Below, one piece after another: positions 22,478-31,728 of a stretch of 37,871 bases of DNA. The translations under genes were made by a program, and so were the position numbers. Source of the DNA: Candidatus Saccharimonadota bacterium (lineage in GTDB: Bacteria; Patescibacteriota; Saccharimonadia; Saccharimonadales; UBA4665); the NCBI GenBank assembly GCA_027365445.1, contig DAHXNJ010000014.1:1-37871 (forward strand). The letters are read 5' to 3'. Positions within the stretch are counted from its first letter, which is position 1. Each line of letters starts with the position of its first letter. The notes under the pieces were generated by a model, which saw nothing but the letters and a program-made list of their open reading frames with translations, ran no database searches and had not been told where the DNA came from.

Positions 22478-23683
22478 TTACAAATTAACGCCTTTTTCCA
22501 TCATCCTAGATCGTAAATCATGAAATACATTCATAAAGTTAATATACGCATCATACGGTGTTTCATAAGGACTAAAATATGCATGTATGTCTCCGTCATT
22601 AAACCACTTAACACACATATAATAAAAATGATCTGATGTTTGTAATTTTCGCCAGTCTTCAATTAAAGACCAATCATTTAAAGCCAATATAGGGTCTTCT
22701 AGCCTATATAAAGCCTCAATCGCTTGTCTTTGCATTGCATTACCCAACCAAGCACTTAAATCGCGCTCTGTATCGGCCCAGGTAATGGTATTGGGCACGT
22801 CTACACTGCCAACAGCATCTATCTGTTCACTTGCTTCACTTAAAGTAAGGAAATTATGGCCTTGATTTTTAAGCCATTCTTTAGGAAGGGTTTTTAAGAA
22901 CTCAAATATACCCGATTCACTCCATTGGTGTTCACCAAAAGTCTCATAATCCATAAATAAGTTAAAATTAGTAGCATCAGGATCTTCACTTAGCCAATGG
23001 GAGAACTTATCAGCCGTAAGAGGCCACTCTGACCAGTTACGATCTCCGAATCTAAAGGCTATATCGTCACTTAGTCGATAATTCTTAAGTAATAATTTTA
23101 TATTAGGTGCAGAAATGGGATTATAGACATAATTTGGACTTCTCCAACCTAAAACTGGGTCCCACCCCTCTGCTATAACTGCCTTATAGCCAGCATCTTG
23201 AGCCCACACCGCTACCTCATTGTTATAAGCAAGCTCGGTATTTCTAAATACTCTAGGTTCATAATTAAATAATCGCTTTACGATATCACGATGCATCTGA
23301 ACCTGAATATTAAACTCAGACTTAGAATAGAAGAAAGCCAAACTATGATGATATGTTTCAGCTACTAATTCAACGCTTCCAGTAGCAATAAGTTCCTGGA
23401 AAGACGCTAAAGCATCAGGCGCCCATGCCTCAAGTTGTTCTAAAAGCACACCCGACATAGATAAACTGAGTTTAAATTCTGGATGTTTCTTTATCATCTT
23501 TAAGAGACGATCGTTAGTCGGTATATAGCTTTTTTCAGCAACTTTCTTTAAGATCTTTTGATTATTCTCATTTGAATCCCAGCCAGCATCAAAATAATTG
23601 TGTCGATTACCCGTATCAAAAATTGTATAATGACCAATTCTAAAGGGTTGATGAACATGCATATAAAGGACAATCGACTTCAT
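22478..23683 (-). CDS. GH57 alpha-amylase/glucanotransferase-type enzyme
   Basis: The 401-residue protein begins MKSIVLYMHVHQPFRIGHYT, with the GH57 first motif HxHQP. RNTELAYNN holds the nucleophile Glu and NLFMDYETFGEHQ the catalytic Asp. GH57 enzymes cut or transfer alpha-1,4 (or branch alpha-1,6) glucan bonds; exact activity cannot be fixed from sequence. No signal peptide is seen. The ATG overlaps the stop of the GT4 gene by 4 bases, so translation is coupled. With its neighbours it forms a glycogen or storage-glucan cluster. Confidence 0.92.
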   Translation of the reverse strand: MKSIVLYMHVHQPFRIGHYTIFDTGNRHNYFDAGWDSNENNQKILKKVAEKSYIPTNDRLLKMIKKHPEFKLSLSMSGVLLEQLEAWAPDALASFQELIATGSVELVAETYHHSLAFFYSKSEFNIQVQMHRDIVKRLFNYEPRVFRNTELAYNNEVAVWAQDAGYKAVIAEGWDPVLGWRSPNYVYNPISAPNIKLLLKNYRLSDDIAFRFGDRNWSEWPLTADKFSHWLSEDPDATNFNLFMDYETFGEHQWSESGIFEFLKTLPKEWLKNQGHNFLTLSEASEQIDAVGSVDVPNTITWADTERDLSAWLGNAMQRQAIEALYRLEDPILALNDWSLIEDWRKLQTSDHFYYMCVKWFNDGDIHAYFSPYETPYDAYINFMNVFHDLRSRMMEKGVNL

Positions 23684-24885
23684 GATGCGACCCTTTCTAA
23701 ATGCCTTACATATAGCTTCTTTATTTTATCTGCTGATAAATCCCAATTAATGCCAACTAATTCATTTTCTAATTGCTGCTTTAAGACCTCGCTTAGTGGA
23801 TTATTTCTCAAATAACCAACGATTTTATTAGACATTTCATTGATGTCCCAAAAATCTACTTTTAAACAGTTATTTAAAACTTCGCTAACGCCAGTTTGTT
23901 TACTAATCAGTGAGGGAATATTATAAAATCCTGCTTCTAATGGCGTCAAACCAAAGGGTTCAGAAATTGAGGGCATTACAAATAGATCAGAAATCGCAAA
24001 TGCATCTCGCCAATTTTTACCTCTTTGAAAACCAGTAAAAATTACGTTTTGTCCAATACCTAATTCAGCAGATAAGCCAATTAGCTCCTGATACTGCTCA
24101 CCACTGCCAACTATTAGAAAAATTGTTTTTGGCATTCTTGCGACTACTTCTTTAGCTGCCTGCAATAAATTAGTCAATCCTTTCTGAACAGTTAAACGGC
24201 CAACATTAGACACTACTTTATAGCCATTACTTTTTAATTGGCTGAGATATTTATAAGTATTATCGTCATCTAGTGCTTCTAGCTGCGCTGGGTCAATACT
24301 ATTATGTACAACCTCTATTTTATCAGCTGGTATGCCGTATTCGCGTATAATAGCTTTTTTTGTAAGTTCACTAACGGCAATTACACTATCAGCCACTAAC
24401 ATAGATGTTTCTTCAATCTCGTGAACTAAAGGATTTCCTCTTTTTCCTCCAGCTCTATCGGATTCTATAGAGTGCACATGTAATACGATAGGGCAATTAC
24501 GACTAGCCCTGATTCTTAATGCTGCCCTAAAGGTAAGCCAATCATGTGCATGAACTATATCGAATTCCATCGATTTTGACATATCTGAAACTGCTTGCTC
24601 ATACATTCGTGCTTGCGTATAGATATCTTTGCTTTCTTCGTGTCCGTCTTGATAGATATATTTATAGCTATCATAGGCTATGCCAGATTGTATAATCTCA
24701 AGAACTCCATTTGGTCGGGCGGCAGTTACTTTCATAAAGCCTATGTTATGTTCCGCTTTGTAAGGTAGGATAAATTCAAGATCAACTTCATTTTTAGACA
24801 AAGCTTCACACAACTGATAACAAGCAACACCTAGTCCTCCACTATTATGCGGTGGCAATTCCCAGCCAAGCATTAACACTTTCAT
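23680..24885 (-). CDS. GT4 glycosyltransferase, glycogen-synthase-like
   Basis: The 401-residue protein has a GT-B fold. It begins MKVLMLGWELPPHNSGGLGV, where GGLG is the donor-binding loop of glycogen/starch synthases, and DIVHAHDWLT follows. The C-terminal domain holds VGRLTVQKGL and the E-x7-E motif in SEPFGLTPLEAG. It probably extends an alpha-glucan from a nucleotide sugar. Coupled by a 4-base overlap to GH57 and followed by GH15, it makes a build-and-degrade set for one polymer. Specificity for ADP- or UDP-glucose is not clear. Confidence 0.9.
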   Translation of the reverse strand: MKVLMLGWELPPHNSGGLGVACYQLCEALSKNEVDLEFILPYKAEHNIGFMKVTAARPNGVLEIIQSGIAYDSYKYIYQDGHEESKDIYTQARMYEQAVSDMSKSMEFDIVHAHDWLTFRAALRIRASRNCPIVLHVHSIESDRAGGKRGNPLVHEIEETSMLVADSVIAVSELTKKAIIREYGIPADKIEVVHNSIDPAQLEALDDDNTYKYLSQLKSNGYKVVSNVGRLTVQKGLTNLLQAAKEVVARMPKTIFLIVGSGEQYQELIGLSAELGIGQNVIFTGFQRGKNWRDAFAISDLFVMPSISEPFGLTPLEAGFYNIPSLISKQTGVSEVLNNCLKVDFWDINEMSNKIVGYLRNNPLSEVLKQQLENELVGINWDLSADKIKKLYVRHLERVAS

Positions 24886-25119
24886 ATCTATATTTATTTC
24901 TTTATTACTCTTTATTACTTTAAGTCTGATCTATATTCTAATAAAAAATAACTATAAGCACAACCCTTTTAGATAAAAACAATAAGAAATCATACACACT
25001 CACTCTTAAAAACTGGTTATAAATACCCAAGCTTCCATTTATTGTACATTAGCAATATTAATTTTTTAAGTGTTAGACAATACTAATATGACAATAATAA
25101 TCTCATAATACTCATTGGA

Positions 25120-25563
25120 TTAACTTACGATTATTAACATAACTGCTGCGTAAGCTAATTCAATGAGACCACCCCATACTCTTTCATATTTTTGAATCGA
25201 TGAATGAAATTCTGTTAGACGATTATTTTTTGTAGGTAGCTGATCTTTATTAAACTTTTCCTTTAGTATAAATCTATATACCCAAACTAAATCAGGGGAG
25301 TAGGCGACAAAGCCAACCAATAACCATAGAAAATGATGAGCAGATATAAGCCATATACTTATGACAATAGCTACCGTAACATCAATAAATGTTACCTGTT
25401 TCCATAGTTTCCAGTGCTGTTGAGTAGTCTCCAATTCCTGAAAACCGAAATGAGGTAGTGAATCTATCACAAAATGACTAGCAAAAGCTAAAGGTATAGC
25501 TATCGGCAGAGGTAGTAACTTTGCTATCACTGCACCAGTACAGAGATGGTTTGTTAATGTCAT
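25120..25563 (-). CDS. Membrane protein resembling YdjM/DUF457 metal-dependent hydrolases
   Basis: This 147-residue protein starts MTLTNHLCTGAVIAKLLPLP, followed by AIPLAFASHFVIDSLPHFG. The pattern of His6, then HFxIDxxPH, is the hallmark of small membrane-bound putative hydrolases of the YdjM type. About four hydrophobic segments are seen, including VTFIDVTVAIVISIWLI and LWLLVGFVAYSPDLVWVY. The substrate is unknown. It stands alone between the GT4 gene and tRNA-Trp. Confidence 0.7.
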   Translation of the reverse strand: MTLTNHLCTGAVIAKLLPLPIAIPLAFASHFVIDSLPHFGFQELETTQQHWKLWKQVTFIDVTVAIVISIWLISAHHFLWLLVGFVAYSPDLVWVYRFILKEKFNKDQLPTKNNRLTEFHSSIQKYERVWGGLIELAYAAVMLIIVS

Positions 25564-25666
25564 TAATAATTCATTATCATGATTATGGTGGTATTTTTCA
25601 AGGATATAATCTAAAAAAGTAATGTTTATAAAAAATAAACTGATCTATCGCGCAAAATAATTTGAA

Positions 25667-25742
25667 TGGCAGGGGAGACAGGGCTTGAACCTGCGACACC
25701 CGGTTTTGGAGACCGGTACTCTACCAACTGAGCTACTCCCCT
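25667..25742 (-). tRNA. tRNA-Trp (CCA)
   Basis: This is a 76-base cloverleaf with encoded CCA (complement of 25667-25669) and discriminator G. The acceptor AGGGGAG pairs with CTCCCCT. The anticodon loop CTCCAAA, between CCGGT and ACCGG, gives anticodon CCA and reads UGG. A CCA anticodon together with TGA stops in this window argues against UGA-Trp recoding. Confidence 0.95.
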
Positions 25743-25820
25743 AGAAACCTAGTATTTATTTTCCAATAGCGTACATTATACATAAAATGATGTTTTATCA
25801 GTAGTTTGTCCGTAAATTTC

Positions 25821-25849
25821 TTTTCAAACAGTCCATAATCTGCTATACA
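25821..25849 (+). promoter_or_regulatory. Promoter of the P-loop kinase gene
   Basis: TTTTCA (25821-25826) and TATACA (25844-25849) are spaced by 17 bases with TGC before the -10 box. The ATG is 9 bases after the box, so the leader is only 2-3 bases. Confidence 0.45.
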
Positions 25850-25858
25850 TAAGTAACG

Positions 25859-26524
25859 ATGAGTAAAATTTCGCCGACCACTCCTCTATTGATTTTATTA
25901 TACGGATTTCCTGGGTCGGGTAAGAGTTATGTTGCCCGCCAGTTATCTGATCATATTCAAGCCGCCCATGTTCAAGGTGACAGGATAAGATACGAGCTAT
26001 TTGAAAAGCCACGTTACGATAAACAAGAAAACGCCGTAGTAACTCAACTAATGGATTATATGACCCAGGAATTTCTAGGTGCTGGTATAAGTGTTATCTA
26101 TGACACCAATGCTTTACGAGCGGCCCAACGTCATGAACTTAGGAATTTTGCCAGAAAAACACATGCGCAACCATTAGTCGTATGGCTTCAAATCGATAGC
26201 GACACTTCTTTTAATCGTACGCAAATGAGAGATCGTCGTAAAACTGACGATAAATATGCACCCGTATTGGACCGAAGTACTTTTGATTCTGTTTGCTCTC
26301 ATATGCAAAACCCAACTGTAGCCGAAGACTATGTAGTTATAAGTGGCAAGCACGTATTTAACACTCAACTTAGTGCAATAATGAAAAAGCTACAAGACAT
26401 GAACGTAATACATATTGACGATGTTAACTCCGGAGTAGCTAAGCCTGAGTTAGTCAATAGAATCCCAAACCCTAATTTAGGACGAGTAGACATGGATCGG
26501 AGACGCAACATACTAATTAGATGA
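25859..26524 (+). CDS. Zeta-toxin/AAA_33-type P-loop kinase
   Basis: The 221-residue protein has Walker A GFPGSGKS at residues 16-23, followed by HVQGDRIRYELFEKP and SVIYDTNALRAAQRHELRNF. This order fits the AAA_33/zeta-toxin-like kinases (also seen in polynucleotide and chloramphenicol-phosphotransferase-like enzymes), in which an Asp after the P loop acts as base. The substrate is not evident, and there is no antitoxin-like partner gene, so a housekeeping or repair kinase role is more likely than a toxin. Confidence 0.8.
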   Translation: MSKISPTTPLLILLYGFPGSGKSYVARQLSDHIQAAHVQGDRIRYELFEKPRYDKQENAVVTQLMDYMTQEFLGAGISVIYDTNALRAAQRHELRNFARKTHAQPLVVWLQIDSDTSFNRTQMRDRRKTDDKYAPVLDRSTFDSVCSHMQNPTVAEDYVVISGKHVFNTQLSAIMKKLQDMNVIHIDDVNSGVAKPELVNRIPNPNLGRVDMDRRRNILIR

Positions 26525-26564
26525 TCCACGTTCATTATTAAATAATAAGTACCAAAAAAATAAA

Positions 26565-27269
26565 ATGCCAATCAAAGAATTTGAAACAGAGCAACTAGGT
26601 AAAATTTACGTCATAAAAAGGAAATCTAGCCGACACCTTAGGCTAACCATAGCCCCAGATGGCGACATTAAAGTGTCAATACCAAACTGGGCACCATATA
26701 AAAGTGGGTTAGAATTTGCGTTAACCAAATCAGAATGGATAAACAAAAGCCGTATAACTAAACATCATATAAGCGAGGGGCAGCCAATAGGAAGATCACA
26801 TCATATTTATTTTCAACCATCGACTTCAATAGAAAAAACTAAAGCTAAAACTTACCAGAATCAAATTATTATCAATTTCCCATCTAATAAAAACTTAAAC
26901 GATGATGAAGTACAAGAAGTAGCCAGAAAAGCTGCTACTAAAGCCTTAAGAAAGCAAGCTGAAATACTTTTACCGCAGAGACTAGCTACTATTTCCGAAT
27001 CTAATTTATTACCTTTTAGTGAAGTACGTATAAAACAACTTAAACGGAGATGGGGAAGCTGCGATCAAAGCAAACGAATTGTTTTAAATTTATATCTTAT
27101 CCAATTACCATGGGAACTAATTGATTATGTTTTATTACATGAACTCAGTCATACTAAACATCTAAATCATGGATCACAATTTTGGTCGCTACTCGAATCA
27201 ATGGCTCCAAATGCCAAAGATCTTAGAAAAGCCCTTAACTCTTATCATCCAAATTTGATAGAAGCATAA
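26565..27269 (+). CDS. YgjP/SprT-like zinc metallopeptidase-fold protein (DUF45)
   Basis: This 234-residue protein has the early motif KRKSSRHLRLTIAPDGDIKV, then RIKQLKRRWGSCDQSKRIVL, and the zinc motif LLHELSHTKHLNHGSQFW (HExxH plus a further His). This is the DUF45/YgjP family; E. coli YgjP has been linked to nucleotide pyrophosphatase activity, though the fold is peptidase-like. No signal peptide is seen. It follows the kinase gene by 40 bases. Confidence 0.9.
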   Translation: MPIKEFETEQLGKIYVIKRKSSRHLRLTIAPDGDIKVSIPNWAPYKSGLEFALTKSEWINKSRITKHHISEGQPIGRSHHIYFQPSTSIEKTKAKTYQNQIIINFPSNKNLNDDEVQEVARKAATKALRKQAEILLPQRLATISESNLLPFSEVRIKQLKRRWGSCDQSKRIVLNLYLIQLPWELIDYVLLHELSHTKHLNHGSQFWSLLESMAPNAKDLRKALNSYHPNLIEA

Positions 27270-27322
27270 GTGGTTTTATTATTAAAGCTCAGCTACAATA
27301 AAAGTTATCATACTAACGAGCA

Positions 27323-28438
27323 ATGCAAACAGATTTCAAAGACGATAACCAACCTAATCTATCCGAAAAACTAGCCTACAGTAGGCTGGTAAGCCTTATC
27401 AATAGCATGGCTGACGGTGTAATAGCCGTCGATAAAAATATTAGAGTAGTTCTTTTTAATGGAGCAGCTCTAAATATCTTGGATATAAATAACTTAAAAG
27501 AAGGCCAATCGCTTGAAGGACTCCTAAATCCAATCGACAAAAACAACCAGCCGGTAGATATTATTGAATTAATAAAAAATACAAATATACCAACAACCAA
27601 CCGTGACTTAAAGTTAAGCTATAAAGATGGAAGTATATCTAGTCTTTATCTAGGAATTGCACCAGTTCATATAGGTTATGGAAGTAAGGGTCAAGAGGGT
27701 TACGTACTACAAATAAGAGATATAACTACCGAAAAATCCCTTGAAGAAGAAAGAGATGAATTTATAAGTGTCGTATCTCACGAATTAAGAACTCCTATCG
27801 CCATAGCTGAAGGCAATATATCTAATGCCCAATTAATTCTAGATAAAAGTACAGATATACAGACAATAGCTAAAGCACTAAACGAAGCACACAATCAAGT
27901 ACTTTATTTATCTGATATGATTAATGACTTATCAACCTTAAGTCGCGCCGAAAGAGGTAAATTAACCCTAGAGATTGAACCAATTAATATTCATGACCTC
28001 ATACTTGAACTGGCCAACAATTATGCGAATGAAGCTGAATCAAAAGGACTTAAAATTAAAACAGTTATCGATTCTAAATTAGAATTGTTATATTCTTCAA
28101 AACTATATACTCGAGAAATTCTGCAAAATTTTATTACCAATGCTATTAAATATACCGACAAAGGACACGTTACAATTGGAGCCAAGCAAATTAAAGAAGG
28201 AGTTGAGTTAAGCGTCGCTGATACCGGCATTGGTATAAGCAAAGCTGATCAAGAGAAAGTTTTTGATAAGTTTTTCCGTTCTGAAGATTATCGAACTAGA
28301 AAGTCAAATGGTACCGGTCTCGGGCTATATGTAACCATGAAACTCGCTCGTTTAACTCATGCAGATATCACATTTAAAAGCGAATTAAATGCCGGCTCAG
28401 TCTTTACTATCGCCATGCCCAACCTTAAGAAGACTTAA
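27323..28438 (+). CDS. Soluble PAS-domain sensor histidine kinase
   Basis: This 371-residue protein has a PAS domain at about 20-135 (INSMADGVIAVDKNIRVVLF; GYVLQIRDITTEKSLEEERD). The HisKA H box is SVVSHELRTPIA with phospho-acceptor His153. The ATPase domain has an N box (NFITNAIKYTDKGH), a G1 box (DTGIGISK), an F box (FDKFFR) and a G2 box (GTGLGLYV). There is no membrane helix, so it senses a cytoplasmic signal. No response regulator lies nearby, so its partner is elsewhere. Confidence 0.95.
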   Translation: MQTDFKDDNQPNLSEKLAYSRLVSLINSMADGVIAVDKNIRVVLFNGAALNILDINNLKEGQSLEGLLNPIDKNNQPVDIIELIKNTNIPTTNRDLKLSYKDGSISSLYLGIAPVHIGYGSKGQEGYVLQIRDITTEKSLEEERDEFISVVSHELRTPIAIAEGNISNAQLILDKSTDIQTIAKALNEAHNQVLYLSDMINDLSTLSRAERGKLTLEIEPINIHDLILELANNYANEAESKGLKIKTVIDSKLELLYSSKLYTREILQNFITNAIKYTDKGHVTIGAKQIKEGVELSVADTGIGISKADQEKVFDKFFRSEDYRTRKSNGTGLGLYVTMKLARLTHADITFKSELNAGSVFTIAMPNLKKT

Positions 28439-29921
28439 CTCCAATGACCGGTGGTGCCACGCTACGACCCTTCCATAGCACAGTACCAAATTCATAACGC
28501 CACATCGACAAATGCATTAACCAGATATCTAATAAAATAATATAAGGCCAAACTATAACTGACTTATTGGCTTGCGAACGATAAGCTGTATCTTCTACCA
28601 AAAAATACGTTAAACCAAATAAGATAAAACTTAAAGCATTTAAGACAGCCAAACCATAAGTCCCATTAAGAAGATAATAGAAGAACAAAGGTATAGATCC
28701 AAGCATAAAAACAACCTCCAAAAGTGTTATTAAAGCAACAAATTCAGGCTGTCGATGTAACTGTGGATACCTTAGTCTTAGGGCAGTCTCAAACTGATCT
28801 GATGTTTGTTTATCACTAACGACTCCATCGTATTGAAAAAAACTATATTGATCTTCTTTAGCAGCTCGCTGAGCAAAATAACTTTCGCATACGACCCGAT
28901 GAGATACTGCACCAAAGCCTCCGAGACCAATTAAATAACTTCGTTTAGCTAACCAACAGGTACTTAGAACAGGTGGTCGTGAAAAACTGCGCCTAGGTAA
29001 ACAAATCTCCCAAGCATAACGCAACGGCTGATAAATTCTCTGCTTAAGCTTATTTGGCCTTTCGTTTTTCGGTAATATAGATATAACTGACTTATTCCTA
29101 CCATCTAATGCAGACACCAAGAACCTAAGCGATTCTTTGGTAAATCTCGTATCAGCACCACAAAAGAGAATAACGTCACCATTGGCCGCATTTAATAATT
29201 GCTGATAAGCCCAATTTTTAGCTAACCATTCAGTACCAGCTGGTTGTCCTGCCACAAAAACAACACCATCATGAGCAAAGGATCTAATTATTTCAGGAGT
29301 TCTTTTAGTTGTTGATGCATCATCTAAAACTAGAATCTCTAACTTTGGGTAGTCACAGGCCAGCAAAGATATGAGACATTTATTTAAGCTATCTGTTTCA
29401 TTCCTGGCTGGTATAGCAATCGTTAACGTCGGAGCCTGGTTATCCACTACTTTAGTATTTATTTTTATTCGAGCAGTAACTCTAATATGTCGGATAGTAG
29501 ATGCCAACAATATTACGGCCATCAATAATGACAATAAGGAAAGGACAACAAATCGGTCTTGATAGACATTTCCTCTTAATATTAAAATGCTCCCTATAAG
29601 TAGATCCAATATTTGTATCAACCACAAACGAAGCAGACTCAGTTGGCTAATACGTTGCAGATGTTTTGATTCAATATGGCTACAGCTCATCCTATAATAT
29701 GAAAATATTCTATAGCCAGATAATATAACCAATAAATAAGCCCACAACCAACTGCCATAATTAATTAGTACTAAAATACTAATTAAACTTACTAAAATAA
29801 CAGCTATAAAACTTAATTGTTTTTTAAAGCGCCACAAAAACCAACAGATTAAGATATCTAAAAGGCCACTAGCAATAAATAAAATTAAGATAAGCGTCAT
29901 AGAATAATTATATTTTAGCAA
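28425..29921 (-). CDS. Membrane GT2 glycosyltransferase
   Basis: This 498-residue protein has several membrane helices in the first 155 residues and three or four in the last 110. In between is a GT-A domain: APTLTIAIPARNETDSLNKC, then LEILVLDDAST (the nucleotide-sugar DD), and FCGADTRFTKESL (GAD metal-binding). This layout fits glycosyltransferases that act on lipid-linked sugars or on carotenoid-type lipids (CrtQ-like). It overlaps the histidine kinase stop by 14 bases, convergent. Acceptor unknown. Confidence 0.88.
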   Translation of the reverse strand: MLKYNYSMTLILILFIASGLLDILICWFLWRFKKQLSFIAVILVSLISILVLINYGSWLWAYLLVILSGYRIFSYYRMSCSHIESKHLQRISQLSLLRLWLIQILDLLIGSILILRGNVYQDRFVVLSLLSLLMAVILLASTIRHIRVTARIKINTKVVDNQAPTLTIAIPARNETDSLNKCLISLLACDYPKLEILVLDDASTTKRTPEIIRSFAHDGVVFVAGQPAGTEWLAKNWAYQQLLNAANGDVILFCGADTRFTKESLRFLVSALDGRNKSVISILPKNERPNKLKQRIYQPLRYAWEICLPRRSFSRPPVLSTCWLAKRSYLIGLGGFGAVSHRVVCESYFAQRAAKEDQYSFFQYDGVVSDKQTSDQFETALRLRYPQLHRQPEFVALITLLEVVFMLGSIPLFFYYLLNGTYGLAVLNALSFILFGLTYFLVEDTAYRSQANKSVIVWPYIILLDIWLMHLSMWRYEFGTVLWKGRSVAPPVIGVKSS

Positions 29922-30073
29922 AACTTCATCTATAAATATAAATAAGGCTCAATCTCCTCAATTTATTGTACGGCTAACCATATAAGCACCAAACATCACA
30001 TATAAAATTAAAAGTAATAAATTTATATTGTTATTGCCACATGATAGACGACATGCTAAACTTGACTTTAAGT

Positions 30074-30103
30074 TCCTACAATTCTCGTTATTGTAGGATT
30101 TTT
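30074..30103 (+). terminator. Terminator or attenuator hairpin in the secE leader
   Basis: TCCTACAAT (30074-30082) pairs perfectly with ATTGTAGGA (30090-30098), and TTTTT (30099-30103) follows. It lies 27 bases before the secE ATG. No gene ends just upstream on this strand, so it is more likely an attenuator in the secE-nusG leader than a plain terminator. Confidence 0.6.
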
Positions 30104-30130
30104 AAATTATAAGAAGAGGTAAAACTGGCA

Positions 30131-30526
30131 ATGGCCAACCAACAGAAGCCTAAACGCCGACTTAAGGCACCACAAACTGTTCGTGAAAAAGCTAAAGAAT
30201 CTAGCGCTAAACCCGTAAAACCAAAAAGATTTATCAGTTTTAGAAAGAAATTAAAAGCACCTTTTAAAAAATTAGCGTCCTTCTTGAATAAATACAAGTT
30301 ATTTAGGATTATTGCTAAAATACTTAAATTTATTGGCAAAATCATCGTACCATCATATATCAGGAGTAGCTGGAGAGAACTTAAGTATGTTACCTGGCCT
30401 AATAGACGTGAAAGTAGAAGATTAACCTTTGCTGTGCTAGCTTTTTCTGTCGTTTTAGGAGCATTAATCGCTACACTGGATTACGGATTAAGTAATTTAT
30501 TTAAAGCAATATTACTAGGTAAATAA
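30131..30526 (+). CDS. secE: Preprotein translocase subunit SecE with long basic N-terminus
   Basis: The 131-residue protein ends with the SecE core: SSWRELKYVTWPNRRESRRL, then one membrane helix (TFAVLAFSVVLGALIATLDY). The first 70 residues are an unusual Lys/Arg-rich extension (QQKPKRRLKAPQTVREKAKE; RKKLKAPFKKLASFLNKYK). SecE clamps SecY in the Sec channel. Single-helix SecE proteins are normally about 60-65 residues, so this is twice as long. It is followed by nusG after 21 bases, the usual pairing. Confidence 0.93.
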   Translation: MANQQKPKRRLKAPQTVREKAKESSAKPVKPKRFISFRKKLKAPFKKLASFLNKYKLFRIIAKILKFIGKIIVPSYIRSSWRELKYVTWPNRRESRRLTFAVLAFSVVLGALIATLDYGLSNLFKAILLGK

Positions 30527-30547
30527 ACCTAGAATAAGAGAGGAAAT

Positions 30548-31102
30548 ATGGCAGTTACAACCAATAAAAGATACGATACTAGTAAAAGATGGTACGCCAT
30601 CCATACATACAGCGGCTATGAAGAAAAAGTAGCTGAAAGCATCCGTCAACGAGCCGATAGCTTGGATATGGGTGACAAAATATTTCAAGTTCTTGTTCCA
30701 AAAGAAAAGATGATTGAAATCAAAAACGGTAAAAGGCGAGTAGTTGAAAAAAGAATTTTTCAAGGCTATGTCTTGGTCCAAATGAAGCTCAGCGAAGATG
30801 CCTGGTATATAGTTAGAAATACGCCTAGTGTAACTGGATTTGTAGGAAGCGGAACTGATCCAACGCCAGTTGAACAAGATGAAATAGAAAAAATTCAAAA
30901 GCGTATGGGCCTAGAACAACCTAAGCATAAAATCGATTATAACATTGGAGATGTCGTTAATATTATTGATGGACCATTTAAAGGATTCGATGGTAGCATT
31001 AATGAAATAGATGCCCAAAAAGGTAAACTAAAAGTATTAGTTAATATGTTTGGGCGAGAAACGCCAGTAGAATTAGACAGCTTACAAGTAAAAAGAGTCT
31101 AG
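30548..31102 (+). CDS. nusG: Transcription antitermination factor NusG
   Basis: This 184-residue protein has an NGN domain (SKRWYAIHTYSGYEEKVAES; FQGYVLVQMKLSEDAWYIVR; TPSVTGFVGSG) and a C-terminal KOW domain (NIGDVVNIIDGPFKGFDGSI). NusG binds RNA polymerase and couples it to Rho or the ribosome. GAGAGGAAAT just upstream gives the ribosome binding site. It follows secE, and rplK-rplA lie downstream after a 172-base gap. Confidence 0.97.
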   Translation: MAVTTNKRYDTSKRWYAIHTYSGYEEKVAESIRQRADSLDMGDKIFQVLVPKEKMIEIKNGKRRVVEKRIFQGYVLVQMKLSEDAWYIVRNTPSVTGFVGSGTDPTPVEQDEIEKIQKRMGLEQPKHKIDYNIGDVVNIIDGPFKGFDGSINEIDAQKGKLKVLVNMFGRETPVELDSLQVKRV

Positions 31103-31274
31103 AACAGCTAAATTAACAAGTTAATGATTATACCTATATACTTAAAAACCCTTGATATTAAACCCTTACCCTGATAATATAATAACCCGTTACGCATTCT
31201 ATATTGACATAGCTTAATAATTAAGGGACGCTTCAAAACCCTCGGGCTAAATAATCTAAACTTAGGAGAATTTT

Positions 31275-31709
31275 ATGGCAGAAAAAGCCATCAGAGCAAA
31301 TTTAAAAATGAAACTAAAAGCAGGGCAAGCAAGTCCAGCTCCTCCGGTAGGAAGCACACTTGGTCAGTACGGTGTAAATATGATGGATTTTATAAATCCT
31401 TTTAATGAGCAAACTAAAGAAATGCAGGGCACTGACCTAACAGTTCATATAACTATATACGAAGACCGAACAATGGCGTTCCGAGTAGTAACCACACCAA
31501 CTGACGATAGGATAAGGGCAGCACTTAAAATCGACAAAGGTTCGGGTCGTCCAAATAGTGAAAAAATTTCAAAAAAACTATCACAAGCAGATTTGACTAA
31601 AATAGCCGAAGATAAAGCTAAAGACATGAATACAGATAATATTGAATCTGTTAAAAAAATGGTAGCTGGCACTGCAAGAAGTATGGGCATTGAGATAGAA
31701 ACAATTTAA
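31275..31709 (+). CDS. rplK: 50S ribosomal protein L11 (uL11)
   Basis: The 144-residue protein shows LKMKLKAGQASPAPPVGSTL, then GQYGVNMMDFINPFNEQT, and the C-terminal rRNA-binding domain (MNTDNIESVKKMVAGTARSM). L11 forms the stalk base of the 50S subunit and contacts elongation factors. TAGGAGAA lies just before the ATG. The 172 bases upstream hold TGATAATATAAT (31172-31183), a plausible -10 region, so rplK-rplA may have its own promoter. Confidence 0.97.
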   Translation: MAEKAIRANLKMKLKAGQASPAPPVGSTLGQYGVNMMDFINPFNEQTKEMQGTDLTVHITIYEDRTMAFRVVTTPTDDRIRAALKIDKGSGRPNSEKISKKLSQADLTKIAEDKAKDMNTDNIESVKKMVAGTARSMGIEIETI

Positions 31710-31728
31710 GTGCATTTATAAATTTATT

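Noticed and set aside
25859-26524. Zeta toxin of a toxin-antitoxin system
   Set aside because: No antitoxin-like gene adjoins it; the next gene is a YgjP-like protein.
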